Of a DNA stretch of 31,912 bases, positions 23,123-30,754 are shown piece by piece (position 1 is the stretch's first letter; every line of letters starts with the position of its first letter). Location of the stretch: NCBI RefSeq assembly GCF_002422095.1, contig NZ_DITB01000106.1:1-31912 (forward strand). The letters are read 5' to 3'. This stretch comes from Flavobacterium sp. UBA6195 (lineage in GTDB: Bacteria; Bacteroidota; Bacteroidia; Flavobacteriales; Flavobacteriaceae). Position numbers and translations under genes: made by a program. The notes beneath the pieces are model-generated. The model was not told the DNA's origin. It did no database searches and saw only the letters and a program-made list of their open reading frames with translations.

Positions 23123-24337
23123 ATGTTTGATGTTCAAAAAGTAAGAGCTGATTTTCCCATTTTATCGCAAAAAGTAAATGGTAAACCCTTGGTGTATTTT
23201 GATAACGGAGCTACTTCGCAAAAGCCACAAGTGGTTATCGATGCTATTTCCAAATATTACAGCGAAATCAATGCGAATATTCACCGTGGTGTGCATACGT
23301 TGAGTCAATTGGCTACCGATGCTTATGAAGTGTCGCGAAATACGATTCAAAATCACTTAAATGCGAAACACAATCACGAAATCATTTTTACTTCGGGAAC
23401 CACTTTCGGGATTAACTTGGTAGCGAATGGTTTTGCAAGTTTGCTAAAAGCAGGCGATGAGGTGATGGTTTCGGTATTGGAACACCACAGTAATATTGTG
23501 CCTTGGCAATTTTTGTGTGAGAGAACTGGAGCAAAGTTGGTCGTAATCCCAATGAATGAAAAAGGAGAGTTGATTATTTCTGAATTCGACAACTTACTTT
23601 CCGAAAAAACGAAAATCGTAACGGTTAATCACATTTCAAATGCATTAGGAACGGTTAACCCAATTGAATACATCATTAAAAAAGCACATGGAGTAGGAGC
23701 AGCCGTTTTAATCGATGGAGCACAAGCAACTCCACATTTACGACCAGATGTACAAGCTTTGGATTGTGATTTTTATGTGTTCTCAGGTCATAAAGTTTGT
23801 GGACCAACAGGTGTGGGAATTTTATACGGAAAAGAAGATTGGTTGCGAAAATTGCCACCCTATCAAGGCGGAGGCGAAATGATTGCTGAGGTAACATTCG
23901 AAAAAACAACTTACGCAGATTTACCCCATAAATTTGAAGCGGGAACTCCTAACATCGAAGGCGGAATTGTTTTAGGAACCGCAATTGATTATATGAATTC
24001 GATAGGTTTTGATAATATCGCAGCTTACGAACAAGAATTATTGGACTACGGGACCAAAAGATTACAAGAAATCGAAGGTTTAACGATTTACGGGACGAGT
24101 GAAAACAAAGCTTCAGTAATTTCGTTTAACATAAAAGGCATTCATCCATATGACATTGGCACAATTATCGATAAGTTAGGTATAGCGGTTAGAACCGGTC
24201 ATCATTGCGCCCAACCTATTATGAATTTTTTCAATATTCCAGGAACGATTAGAGCAAGTTTTGCTTTTTACAATACCAAGGAAGAAATTGATATCTTTGT
24301 AGAAGCGGTTAAAAAAGCGCAAATGATGTTATCTTAA
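23123..24337 (+). CDS. sufS: Cysteine desulfurase SufS
   Basis: This PLP enzyme of 404 residues releases sulfur from cysteine to form alanine and an enzyme-bound persulfide. The PLP lysine is K224 in FSGHKVCGPTG, H121 (LEHHSN) stacks over the cofactor, and the persulfide cysteine is C362 in RTGHHCAQP. The type II (SufS/CsdA) features are clear, and length is normal. It donates sulfur through SufE, encoded two genes downstream. The META-domain protein gene starts 11 bases after the stop. Confidence 0.97.
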   Translation: MFDVQKVRADFPILSQKVNGKPLVYFDNGATSQKPQVVIDAISKYYSEINANIHRGVHTLSQLATDAYEVSRNTIQNHLNAKHNHEIIFTSGTTFGINLVANGFASLLKAGDEVMVSVLEHHSNIVPWQFLCERTGAKLVVIPMNEKGELIISEFDNLLSEKTKIVTVNHISNALGTVNPIEYIIKKAHGVGAAVLIDGAQATPHLRPDVQALDCDFYVFSGHKVCGPTGVGILYGKEDWLRKLPPYQGGGEMIAEVTFEKTTYADLPHKFEAGTPNIEGGIVLGTAIDYMNSIGFDNIAAYEQELLDYGTKRLQEIEGLTIYGTSENKASVISFNIKGIHPYDIGTIIDKLGIAVRTGHHCAQPIMNFFNIPGTIRASFAFYNTKEEIDIFVEAVKKAQMMLS

Positions 24338-24348
24338 AAAGTAAAATT

Positions 24349-25098
24349 ATGAAAATTATGCTTACTATTTTCTTGTCTATTTTCCTTTCAAAAGGTTGTG
24401 CGCAAGACCAAGAACTATCTGATGTTAAAATTGTTTATGGGGCTAATACTAGAGGTTATCACAGAATGATAACAATTGAAAATGGGACATTCTCGTTAGT
24501 TAGTCAAAGAGATGGAAAACCAAGTGTTGTCAATTTAACAGATGCACAATGGAAAAAGTTAGCGGAATTATATAGTAAAATAGATTTAAAAACTTTCAAC
24601 GATTTAGAAGGTCCAACTATGGAGCGTGCGTATGATGGGAAACCTCATGCTGACATGACAATCGTGGTGAAAGATAAAACGTATACAACTAAAGGATTTG
24701 ATCATACAATTCCGCCTGCTAAAATTAAAGAATTTGTCGATTATATTAATAAAATTGCTGATGATTCTGTTTTAAAAAATCCAATTTTAGGAAGTTATGT
24801 TGTAGAAGAATTAGTTGGAGTTAATGTAGCTGAAAAAAACTATTTTATTAGTTTTGATAACGATAAAATTTCGGGTTTTATGGGATGTAATATGTATTCA
24901 GGAACGTATAAACTGAATAAAGAAAGTATAACTATTTCACCCTTGATGTCCACAAAGAAATATTGTGAAAATGAATTGAAAAATGAAGAGACTTGGTTTA
25001 AAATTGCTTCTAATGTTTCTCATTTCGAAATTGAAAACAAAACAATTTATCTTTTAAACAACGATAATAAAGTAGTTTTAAAAGCAACAAAAAGATAA
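24349..25098 (+). CDS. Exported META-domain protein within the suf operon
   Basis: The 249-residue protein has a hydrophobic N-terminus ending in LSKGC, with C17 as a possible lipid cysteine; Lys at the -2 position makes this lipobox weak. The first half (about 25-140) is a beta-rich domain with no name that I can give with confidence. It resembles DUF6438-like proteins of this phylum in its 'LTDAQWKKLAELYSKIDL' segment. The second half (about 145-249) is a META/HslJ-type domain with FMGCNMYSGTY and PLMSTKKYC. It sits 11 bases after sufS and two bases before sufE, so it is tightly coupled to iron-sulfur assembly genes, yet should act in the envelope. Its role there is unknown. Confidence 0.8.
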   Translation: MKIMLTIFLSIFLSKGCAQDQELSDVKIVYGANTRGYHRMITIENGTFSLVSQRDGKPSVVNLTDAQWKKLAELYSKIDLKTFNDLEGPTMERAYDGKPHADMTIVVKDKTYTTKGFDHTIPPAKIKEFVDYINKIADDSVLKNPILGSYVVEELVGVNVAEKNYFISFDNDKISGFMGCNMYSGTYKLNKESITISPLMSTKKYCENELKNEETWFKIASNVSHFEIENKTIYLLNNDNKVVLKATKR

Positions 25099-25100
25099 GA

Positions 25101-25520
25101 ATGACAATTAAAAAAATACAAAACGAAATCGTAGATGAGTTCTCTATGTTTGATGACTGGATGCAACGCTACGAATACATCATTGAATTAGGGAAGTCGC
25201 TTCCATTAATCGATGAACAATACAAAGTCGACGAAAACATCATCAAAGGTTGCCAATCTAAAGTTTGGGTTCATGGCGAAGAACATAATGGGAAAATTGT
25301 TTTCACAGCAGATAGTGATGCGATTCTTACCAAAGGAATTATTGCTATTTTAATCCGTGCTTTTTCTAATCAATCGCCAAAGGATATTTTAGATGCGAAT
25401 ACCGATTTTATTGATGAAATAGGATTAAAGGAACATTTATCACCAACGCGAGCCAACGGTTTGGTTTCGATGATAAAACAAATAAAAATGTATGCCTTAG
25501 CCTTTCAAGCTAAACAATAA
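25101..25520 (+). CDS. sufE: Sulfur acceptor protein SufE
   Basis: The 139-residue cytosolic protein accepts sulfur from SufS and carries it to SufB. The active cysteine is C51 in IIKGCQSKVWV, the family signature. DWMQRYEYIIELGKSLP at about 19-35 is the typical first helix region. It starts two bases after the META gene stop, and the next gene follows after 65 bases with an ACTG-type repeat in the gap. Confidence 0.97.
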   Translation: MTIKKIQNEIVDEFSMFDDWMQRYEYIIELGKSLPLIDEQYKVDENIIKGCQSKVWVHGEEHNGKIVFTADSDAILTKGIIAILIRAFSNQSPKDILDANTDFIDEIGLKEHLSPTRANGLVSMIKQIKMYALAFQAKQ

Positions 25521-25546
25521 ATGAAAACATATAAGTTTTCGTATTA

Positions 25547-25573
25547 ACTGAACACTTTTCACTGAACACTGAA
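25547..25573. repeat. ACTG-type repeat in the sufE-sufT gap
   Basis: ACTGAACACT (25547-25556) and ACTGAACACTGAA (25561-25573) are direct copies separated by four bases. They end 12 bases before the sufT ATG. The units match the other ACTG repeats of the window. Confidence 0.65.
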
Positions 25574-25585
25574 TATTAAAATAAA

Positions 25586-25909
25586 ATGGAAGAATTTAAC
25601 GATACAATCAACTTAGGAGAAGACGTTGTCAAAGTTTTAAAAGGAATTTTTGACCCAGAAATCCCAGTAGATATTTACGAATTAGGTTTAATCTACGACG
25701 TGATGATTAATGAAGATAACGATGTAAAAATCTTGATGACTTTAACTTCACCAAATTGCCCAGTAGCGGAAACGTTACCTCAAGAAGTAGAAGAAAAAAT
25801 CAAATCGATTGATGCAGTAAAATCATGTGAAGTTGAAATCACTTTCGATCCACCATGGAGTAAAGATTTAATGAGCGAAGAGGCAAAATTAGAATTAGGA
25901 ATGCTTTAA
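25586..25909 (+). CDS. sufT: SUF system assembly protein of the MIP18/DUF59 family
   Basis: The 107-residue protein belongs to the MIP18/DUF59 family, used in maturation of iron-sulfur proteins. The family core is visible as FDPEIPVDIYELGLIYDV at about 22-39 and LTSPNCPVAETLP, with the conserved C58. It lacks the N- or C-terminal parts of longer SufT proteins, so 'SufT-like' is the safest reading. Its place behind sufE supports the assignment. Repeat-containing gaps flank it on both sides. Confidence 0.9.
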   Translation: MEEFNDTINLGEDVVKVLKGIFDPEIPVDIYELGLIYDVMINEDNDVKILMTLTSPNCPVAETLPQEVEEKIKSIDAVKSCEVEITFDPPWSKDLMSEEAKLELGML

Positions 25910-25916
25910 ATAAGTA

Positions 25917-25980
25917 ATCAGTGTTCAATTTTTAGTTGACAGTTTGCTGAACACTGATTTCTGAACACTGAACACTGAAA
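25917..25980. repeat. ACTG-type repeat in the sufT-DUF2480 gap
   Basis: ATCAGTGTTCA (25917-25927) and TGAACACTGAT (25948-25958) form a perfect 11-bp inverted repeat with a 20-base loop. A tandem of the 7-base unit CTGAACA follows at 25961-25980. It ends one base before the DUF2480 ATG. It belongs with the repeats at 21690-21744 and 25547-25573. Confidence 0.75.
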
Positions 25981-25981
25981 A

Positions 25982-26482
25982 ATGGACGAAATAGTAAATA
26001 AAGTAGCGCAAAGTTCTTTGATGGTATTCGATTTAGAAGACTACTATCCAGATAATCATGTGGTAGATTTAGATATTTCGCAATGGTTGTTGGAAGGGTT
26101 TATCTTGAAAGAATCTGATTTTAGAGCACAATTGAAAAACATGGATTGGGCTCAATTTGAAGACAAATACGTCGCTTTGTATTGTTCATCGGATGCGATA
26201 CTTCCTGCTTGGGCTTTTGCTTTAGTCTCGGTTCATTTGGCGCCTCATGCTCTAAAAGTGATTCATGGAAATAAAGAACTCGCTACAATAGAATGGTATC
26301 AGGATATTTTAAATAAATTGGATTATACCGACTATTTTCAAAAACCGGTAATTCTTAAAGGTTGTTCTAAAAAACAGGTTCCAAACCAAGTATATACTTT
26401 AGCGATTCAAAAATTGATGCAAGTATCTAAAAGCGTTATGTTTGGTGAAGCTTGTTCGGCAGTTCCACTCTATAAAAAATAA
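25982..26482 (+). CDS. DUF2480 family protein
   Basis: The 166-residue protein has no signal peptide and is probably cytosolic. Segments VVDLDISQWLLEGFILKESDFR, YCSSDAILPAWAFALV and VILKGCSKKQVP, and the C-terminal FGEACSAVPLYKK, match the Bacteroidetes DUF2480 family as I recall it. Three cysteines (in YCSSD, GCSKK and EACSA) are placed in motif-like settings, which would fit a metal or iron-sulfur role, but that is inference. The function is unknown. The gene is the last of the suf run, and a separate promoter stands before the next gene. Confidence 0.88.
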   Translation: MDEIVNKVAQSSLMVFDLEDYYPDNHVVDLDISQWLLEGFILKESDFRAQLKNMDWAQFEDKYVALYCSSDAILPAWAFALVSVHLAPHALKVIHGNKELATIEWYQDILNKLDYTDYFQKPVILKGCSKKQVPNQVYTLAIQKLMQVSKSVMFGEACSAVPLYKK

Positions 26483-26517
26483 GTTTTATCGTTTATACTT
26501 TCATTTTATCTTTAAAA

Positions 26518-26548
26518 TTTGGTGCTTTTAAGTAAATAACTACTTTTG
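26518..26548 (+). promoter_or_regulatory. Promoter of the DUF3078 gene
   Basis: TTTG at 26518-26521 and TACTTTTG at 26541-26548 are separated by exactly 19 bases, a full Bacteroidetes promoter. The ATG follows 27 bases later. It makes the DUF3078 gene a unit apart from the suf operon. Confidence 0.8.
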
Positions 26549-26575
26549 CTCCTTCAAATTTTAAAATATAGATAA

Positions 26576-27418
26576 ATGAAAAAATTTTTAATCCCTCTAT
26601 TATTAATAGTTTCAAATCTTTTTGGACAAGAAACAGCTACAGATTCAACAAAACATTGGACTAGAAAAGGTGTTTTTACGTTATTAGCAAATCAATCATC
26701 TTTTAGTAATTGGCAAGCGGGTGGTCAGAATAACTTCGCTGGGAATGTTGGTGTAAATTACGATTTCAATTATAAAAATGGGGATTGGAATTGGGATAAC
26801 AAAATCATCGTATCCTATGGTTTAACCAAAATCAAAGGTGCCGATACTCAAAAAACAGATGACAGACTTGAGTTTAATTCACTTTTAGGAAAAAAAGCTT
26901 CAGGTTATTGGTTTTATTCTGCTTTTTTCAACTTTAAAACACAAATGGATACTGGTTTAGATCCAGCCACTCAAACTGTAAAAATTTCGCATTTCTTTTC
27001 ACCTGCCTTTTTTCAATTTGGACCTGGTATGTTGTGGAAAAAAAGCGATAATTTAAAGGTGAATTTCGCTCCAGCTACTTCAAAGTTAATTATGGTTCAT
27101 GATCATTTTACAGAATTCAGCTCGTCTTTTGGTGTAGAGCAAGGCGAAACAACAAGATACGAATTAGGAGCTGCTGTTAATGGTTATTATAAATTCAAAT
27201 TGATGGAAAATGTTTCTGTTGAGAATATTTTAAATTTATATTCTAATTATTTGGAAGATGCCCAAAATGTTGATATTGATTACCAATTAAACATTGTAAT
27301 GAAAATCAATAAATACCTTTCTACAAACTTTGCATTTCAAACGATTTATGATGATAATGCATTTAGAGGCTTTCAAACCAAACAAATTATCGGTTTAGGT
27401 GTGAATTATGGTTTCTAA
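26576..27418 (+). CDS. DUF3078 family exported protein
   Basis: The 280-residue protein has a signal peptide (MKKFLIPLLLIVSNLFGQ). The family pattern begins at KHWTRKGVFTLLANQSSFSNWQAGGQN and continues with alternating aromatic and polar strands to the C-terminal IIGLGVNYGF. The strand pattern and terminal Phe suggest an outer membrane beta-barrel. The function is not established. It has its own promoter and converges on hflX over a shared terminator. Confidence 0.88.
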   Translation: MKKFLIPLLLIVSNLFGQETATDSTKHWTRKGVFTLLANQSSFSNWQAGGQNNFAGNVGVNYDFNYKNGDWNWDNKIIVSYGLTKIKGADTQKTDDRLEFNSLLGKKASGYWFYSAFFNFKTQMDTGLDPATQTVKISHFFSPAFFQFGPGMLWKKSDNLKVNFAPATSKLIMVHDHFTEFSSSFGVEQGETTRYELGAAVNGYYKFKLMENVSVENILNLYSNYLEDAQNVDIDYQLNIVMKINKYLSTNFAFQTIYDDNAFRGFQTKQIIGLGVNYGF

Positions 27419-27440
27419 TTCAAAATAGCTTAAATAAAAC

Positions 27441-27468
27441 AAAAAGACCTCAGTTGAGGTCTTTTTTT
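27441..27468. terminator. Bidirectional terminator between DUF3078 gene and hflX
   Basis: AAAAAGACCTCA and TGAGGTCTTTTT form a near-continuous palindrome. The A run on the left and T run on the right give U tracts in both directions. It overlaps the hflX stop codon at 27467-27469 and lies 22 bases after the DUF3078 stop. Confidence 0.92.
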
Positions 27469-28690
27469 ATTCGTTTTCAACGGCATCTTTATAATCTGGA
27501 TATAAAAATTTGTTGTATGGAAATCTTGTTATGTGAATTTCTCTAACAGCTTCATATACTTTTTCTCTAAATTCTTCAAAGTTTGCTTTTTCAGTTGCCG
27601 AAATGAAAAGTGTTTTGCTTTCTCCTAATTTACTCATCCAGGTTCTTTTCCAATCTTCCAAAGTATAATGTTTAGTGGTTTTTTCAACACTTAAATCATT
27701 TTCATCAAAATAAACCGATTTAAAAGCGTCGATTTTATTGAAAACCATAATCGTAGGTTTGTCTGCACTTTTAATGTCTTGTAAAATTTGGTTTACCGAT
27801 GCAATATGATCTTCAAAGTCGGGATGCGAAATATCTACCACATGAAGCAATAAATCAGCTTCTCTCACTTCATCTAAGGTGCTTTTAAACGACTCAACTA
27901 ATTGTGTTGGTAGTTTTCTAATAAATCCAACCGTATCGCTTAAAAGGAACGGTAAATTCTTTATTACTGTTTTTCGAACAGTTGTGTCAAGTGTTGCGAA
28001 TAATTTGTTTTCTACAAACACATCACTTTTTCCAACAGCATTCATTAAAGTAGATTTTCCAACATTAGTATAACCTACTAAAGCTACACGAACCATGGCG
28101 CCACGATTACTTCGTTGGGTTGCCATTTGTTTGTCGATTACTTTAATTTTATCTTTTAGCAAAGAGATTCTATCACGCACAATACGACGGTCTGTTTCAA
28201 TTTCGGTTTCTCCCGGACCACGCATTCCAATTCCCCCTTTTTGACGTTCTAAGTGCGTCCACATTCCTGTTAAACGGGGTAATAAATATTGGCATTGCGC
28301 TAATTCTACTTGAGTTCTTGCATACGAAGTTTCAGCACGTTGCGCGAAGATATCTAAGATAAGATTGGTTCTGTCTAATACTTTACAATCTAATTCTTTG
28401 GTAATATTTTTCGATTGAGAAGGTGTTAATTCGTCATCAAAAATTACGGTTTTAATATCGTTATCTTTGATAAAGTATTTGATTTCTTCTAGTTTACCTG
28501 TTCCAACAAACGTTTTTGGATTGGGTTTATCCATTTTTTGTGAGAAACGTTTGACAACGGTTCCACCAGCGGTAAATGTTAAAAATTCCAATTCGTCAAG
28601 ATATTCGTTTAGTTTATCTTCACTTTGGTTTTGGGTTACTATTCCTACTACTATTGATTTTTCAAAGTCAATTACTTCTTTCTCTAACAT
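27467..28690 (-). CDS. hflX: GTPase HflX
   Basis: This 407-residue ribosome-associated GTPase splits or rescues stalled 70S ribosomes in other bacteria. The HflX N-terminal domain includes FVGTGKLEEI at about 61-70 and the family signature GGIGMRGPGETEIETDRR at 152-169. The GTPase domain carries GYTNVGKST at 206-214, DTVGF at 252-256 and NKID. I use the ATG at 28690 because MLEKE begins the conserved part; an ATG two codons upstream at 28696 is equally possible. A -7 box lies at 28709-28716. Confidence 0.95.
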   Translation of the reverse strand: MLEKEVIDFEKSIVVGIVTQNQSEDKLNEYLDELEFLTFTAGGTVVKRFSQKMDKPNPKTFVGTGKLEEIKYFIKDNDIKTVIFDDELTPSQSKNITKELDCKVLDRTNLILDIFAQRAETSYARTQVELAQCQYLLPRLTGMWTHLERQKGGIGMRGPGETEIETDRRIVRDRISLLKDKIKVIDKQMATQRSNRGAMVRVALVGYTNVGKSTLMNAVGKSDVFVENKLFATLDTTVRKTVIKNLPFLLSDTVGFIRKLPTQLVESFKSTLDEVREADLLLHVVDISHPDFEDHIASVNQILQDIKSADKPTIMVFNKIDAFKSVYFDENDLSVEKTTKHYTLEDWKRTWMSKLGESKTLFISATEKANFEEFREKVYEAVREIHITRFPYNKFLYPDYKDAVENE

Positions 28691-28708
28691 AATCATTCTT
28701 TAAGAATA

Positions 28709-28716
28709 CAAAGGTA
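28709..28716 (-). promoter_or_regulatory. -7 promoter box of hflX
   Basis: The minus strand reads TACCTTTG, an exact TAnnTTTG match, 12 bases before the ATG at 28696. No TTG stands at normal spacing upstream. The region upstream is the terminator of the DUF5689 gene. Confidence 0.5.
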
Positions 28717-28732
28717 CGAGAAATAGAAGTAT

Positions 28733-28772
28733 AAAAAAACCCTCAAATAATGTTACATTAGTTGAGGGTTTT
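28733..28772 (-). terminator. Intrinsic terminator of the receptor-lipoprotein unit
   Basis: AAACCCTCAA (28737-28746) and TTGAGGGTTT (28762-28771) form a 10-bp stem around a 15-base loop. The A run at 28733-28739 gives the U tract on the minus transcript. It lies 16 bases after the DUF5689 protein stop. Confidence 0.9.
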
Positions 28773-28787
28773 CTAAAAGTTGTATGG

Positions 28788-30116
28788 CTATTGACCTAAT
28801 ATTTTAACATTATCTACTTCCCATGCAGCTGCAGAAGAAGTTGTTGATCTGTATTTGAAAGCAACGCGAACATTTGAATTTCCTGTGAATGATGAAATAT
28901 CAATTCCTCCAGAATTGCCTAAGCTCCAAGAGGTATAGCTTCCGCTAGTCCAAACAGGTAAATTAAATCCAGTTAATTGCGTCCAAGTTGCAGTACTAGG
29001 TGCTCCTGAACTATAATCAGTAGAAACATAAACTTCTAAAGCAGGACCTGCATAACGAGTACTAGTTTGAAAAGATAATACTGCAAATGAATTTGTACTT
29101 AAATCAATAGAAGGTGAAATTAACCAATCTTCATTATTTACTCCAAACCCATTAATGAATGCATTAAAAGTAGGGTTACCAAATGTAGCTTGAACATTCC
29201 AAGTGGTAGTTCCACTAACATTTTGTTTAACCCAGTTAGGGAAATTAGTATCAAAAGGTTCATTGAAAATTGTAGCTAAATTGATTCGTGGTTGATCTAA
29301 TTTTACATCTTCTAATGTTCTTAACATAAATTGATAATAAGCAGTTCCTGAACTATTAATATATTTTGTAAGTACACATCTGATTTTACCACTACCACTA
29401 GGAATTGGTTTTGAAGCAAATGTTGCGTATTCACTAGTTCTTATAGTTACACTATTTCCAAAGATATCTGTAATAGTGTGGTTTGTTGCTCCTCCACTAA
29501 CATTACTTGGATCGTAGTAATTTTTTCCTAAAGCTGCATCAGAAAACTGAACATTATCAAATTCAATCAATTTATTAATATATTGATCTGCCTGAGCTTG
29601 ATTTAATGATAAATGATTTACAATGTCATCTTCATTAATTTTATCACAGCTTCTTAAAATTACATCTTTATATTCAACACCAGAAATTCTTCCTACTCCA
29701 CCATTATATGAAGACCCAATAACTGTAGCGTCGTATTGTTTATTAAAATATCTATTTTTATCTAATTTGATGGTAACTTTTCTTCCTGGTTCAAATTCTG
29801 TATATAGGTTGTAATTGTCTACCGGCATACTAAAACCAGTTGAACCATCGGTAGAAACCATAGATATAGACTTATAAAAGTTTCCTCCTTCATCACTTGA
29901 AGTTACATAAGCTTCAATATAATCTACTAAATTTTCATCAGTAGTATATTGTGTAGCAGTACCTACAGCAAGTGAAGTAATTTCTGAAACTTCCTTAGTC
30001 TTAGGAATAGAAATACATTCGTTTGATAAATCTGGAGTTCCATAATCATCGCCATTTACACATCCTACTAATGATGTTAAAACAGTAATTGTTAGTAATA
30101 ATCTTAAATTTTTCAT
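28788..30116 (-). CDS. DUF5689 and choice-of-anchor J lipoprotein
   Basis: The 442-residue protein starts with a lipoprotein signal peptide (SLVGC, lipid cysteine C19). Directly after the cysteine comes VNGDDYGTP. The acidic GDDY resembles the surface-export signal described for Bacteroidetes lipoproteins, so display on the cell surface is likely. The DUF5689 region spans about 40-260 (IEAYVTSSDEGGNFYKSI, LNQAQADQYINKLIEFDNVQF). A choice-of-anchor J domain spans about 280-442 (FNEPFDTNFPNWVKQNV, DWLISPSIDL, WEVDNVKIL), a beta-sandwich of the adhesin type. It is the last gene of the receptor unit, six bases behind the smaller anchor-J lipoprotein. The ligand is unknown. Confidence 0.88.
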   Translation of the reverse strand: MKNLRLLLTITVLTSLVGCVNGDDYGTPDLSNECISIPKTKEVSEITSLAVGTATQYTTDENLVDYIEAYVTSSDEGGNFYKSISMVSTDGSTGFSMPVDNYNLYTEFEPGRKVTIKLDKNRYFNKQYDATVIGSSYNGGVGRISGVEYKDVILRSCDKINEDDIVNHLSLNQAQADQYINKLIEFDNVQFSDAALGKNYYDPSNVSGGATNHTITDIFGNSVTIRTSEYATFASKPIPSGSGKIRCVLTKYINSSGTAYYQFMLRTLEDVKLDQPRINLATIFNEPFDTNFPNWVKQNVSGTTTWNVQATFGNPTFNAFINGFGVNNEDWLISPSIDLSTNSFAVLSFQTSTRYAGPALEVYVSTDYSSGAPSTATWTQLTGFNLPVWTSGSYTSWSLGNSGGIDISSFTGNSNVRVAFKYRSTTSSAAAWEVDNVKILGQ

Positions 30117-30122
30117 AGCGTA

Positions 30123-30743
30123 TTATTTTGATGTATATACGTAAAGATTATCCACTTGGAATAATCCGTCTAAGTTAGTGTTAGTTCCTGAACCCGTTAC
30201 TTTAAATGCAATGTGAATGGTTTGTCCTTCATAAGCACTTAAATTAATTTCACCAGATGGAATAAATAAATATCCTGTAGTGCTTTTATTTGCAACACTA
30301 CATACTACTTCATTCCAAGTTGCTGAATTTACATTGCTTCCGTCAAAATCTGAAGAAACATAAACTTGAAGTTTGTTTGCGTTATCAGATACGAAGTTTT
30401 GAGCGGATTGAAATGAAAATTTTACACTTTCATAGCCTGATAAATCATAAGCAGGTGAAATTAACCAACCAATGTTTGAAGCATTTCCAGAACCATAAGT
30501 ATTAAATTCTGCATACCCATTACCACTGTATGATTTTTCTTTCCAAGAAATTGTACCAGCTTCTGCAAAATTTGTCCAATCCGTAAGGTCTAAAATAGTG
30601 TTATTTTGAATGTCTTGAAATTCTTCAGAATAAAAAGGTGTTTTTACCGTTGGAATTACATAATCATCCTCACCAACACAACTTGTTAAAACTACTGATG
30701 AAGTTACTAACAAGAAAAGTGACTTTAATAAATTATTTTTCAT
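30123..30743 (-). CDS. Choice-of-anchor J lipoprotein
   Basis: The 206-residue protein has a lipoprotein signal peptide (VLTSC, lipid cysteine C22) followed by VGEDDY, again an acidic run suited to surface export. The rest is a single choice-of-anchor J beta-sandwich: YSEEFQDIQNNT, GWLISPAYDLSG, VYVSSDFDG and the C-terminal FQVDNLYVY. It resembles the C-terminal half of the downstream DUF5689 protein, so one may derive from the other by duplication. It lies 11 bases behind the TonB-dependent receptor gene and probably works with it at the cell surface. Confidence 0.85.
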   Translation of the reverse strand: MKNNLLKSLFLLVTSSVVLTSCVGEDDYVIPTVKTPFYSEEFQDIQNNTILDLTDWTNFAEAGTISWKEKSYSGNGYAEFNTYGSGNASNIGWLISPAYDLSGYESVKFSFQSAQNFVSDNANKLQVYVSSDFDGSNVNSATWNEVVCSVANKSTTGYLFIPSGEINLSAYEGQTIHIAFKVTGSGTNTNLDGLFQVDNLYVYTSK

Positions 30744-30754
30744 AGTACAATTTT

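Noticed and set aside
25917..25980. CRISPR-like array from repeated CTGAACA units
   Set aside because: Units are only seven bases long, there are no spacers of even length, and no cas gene is in the window.
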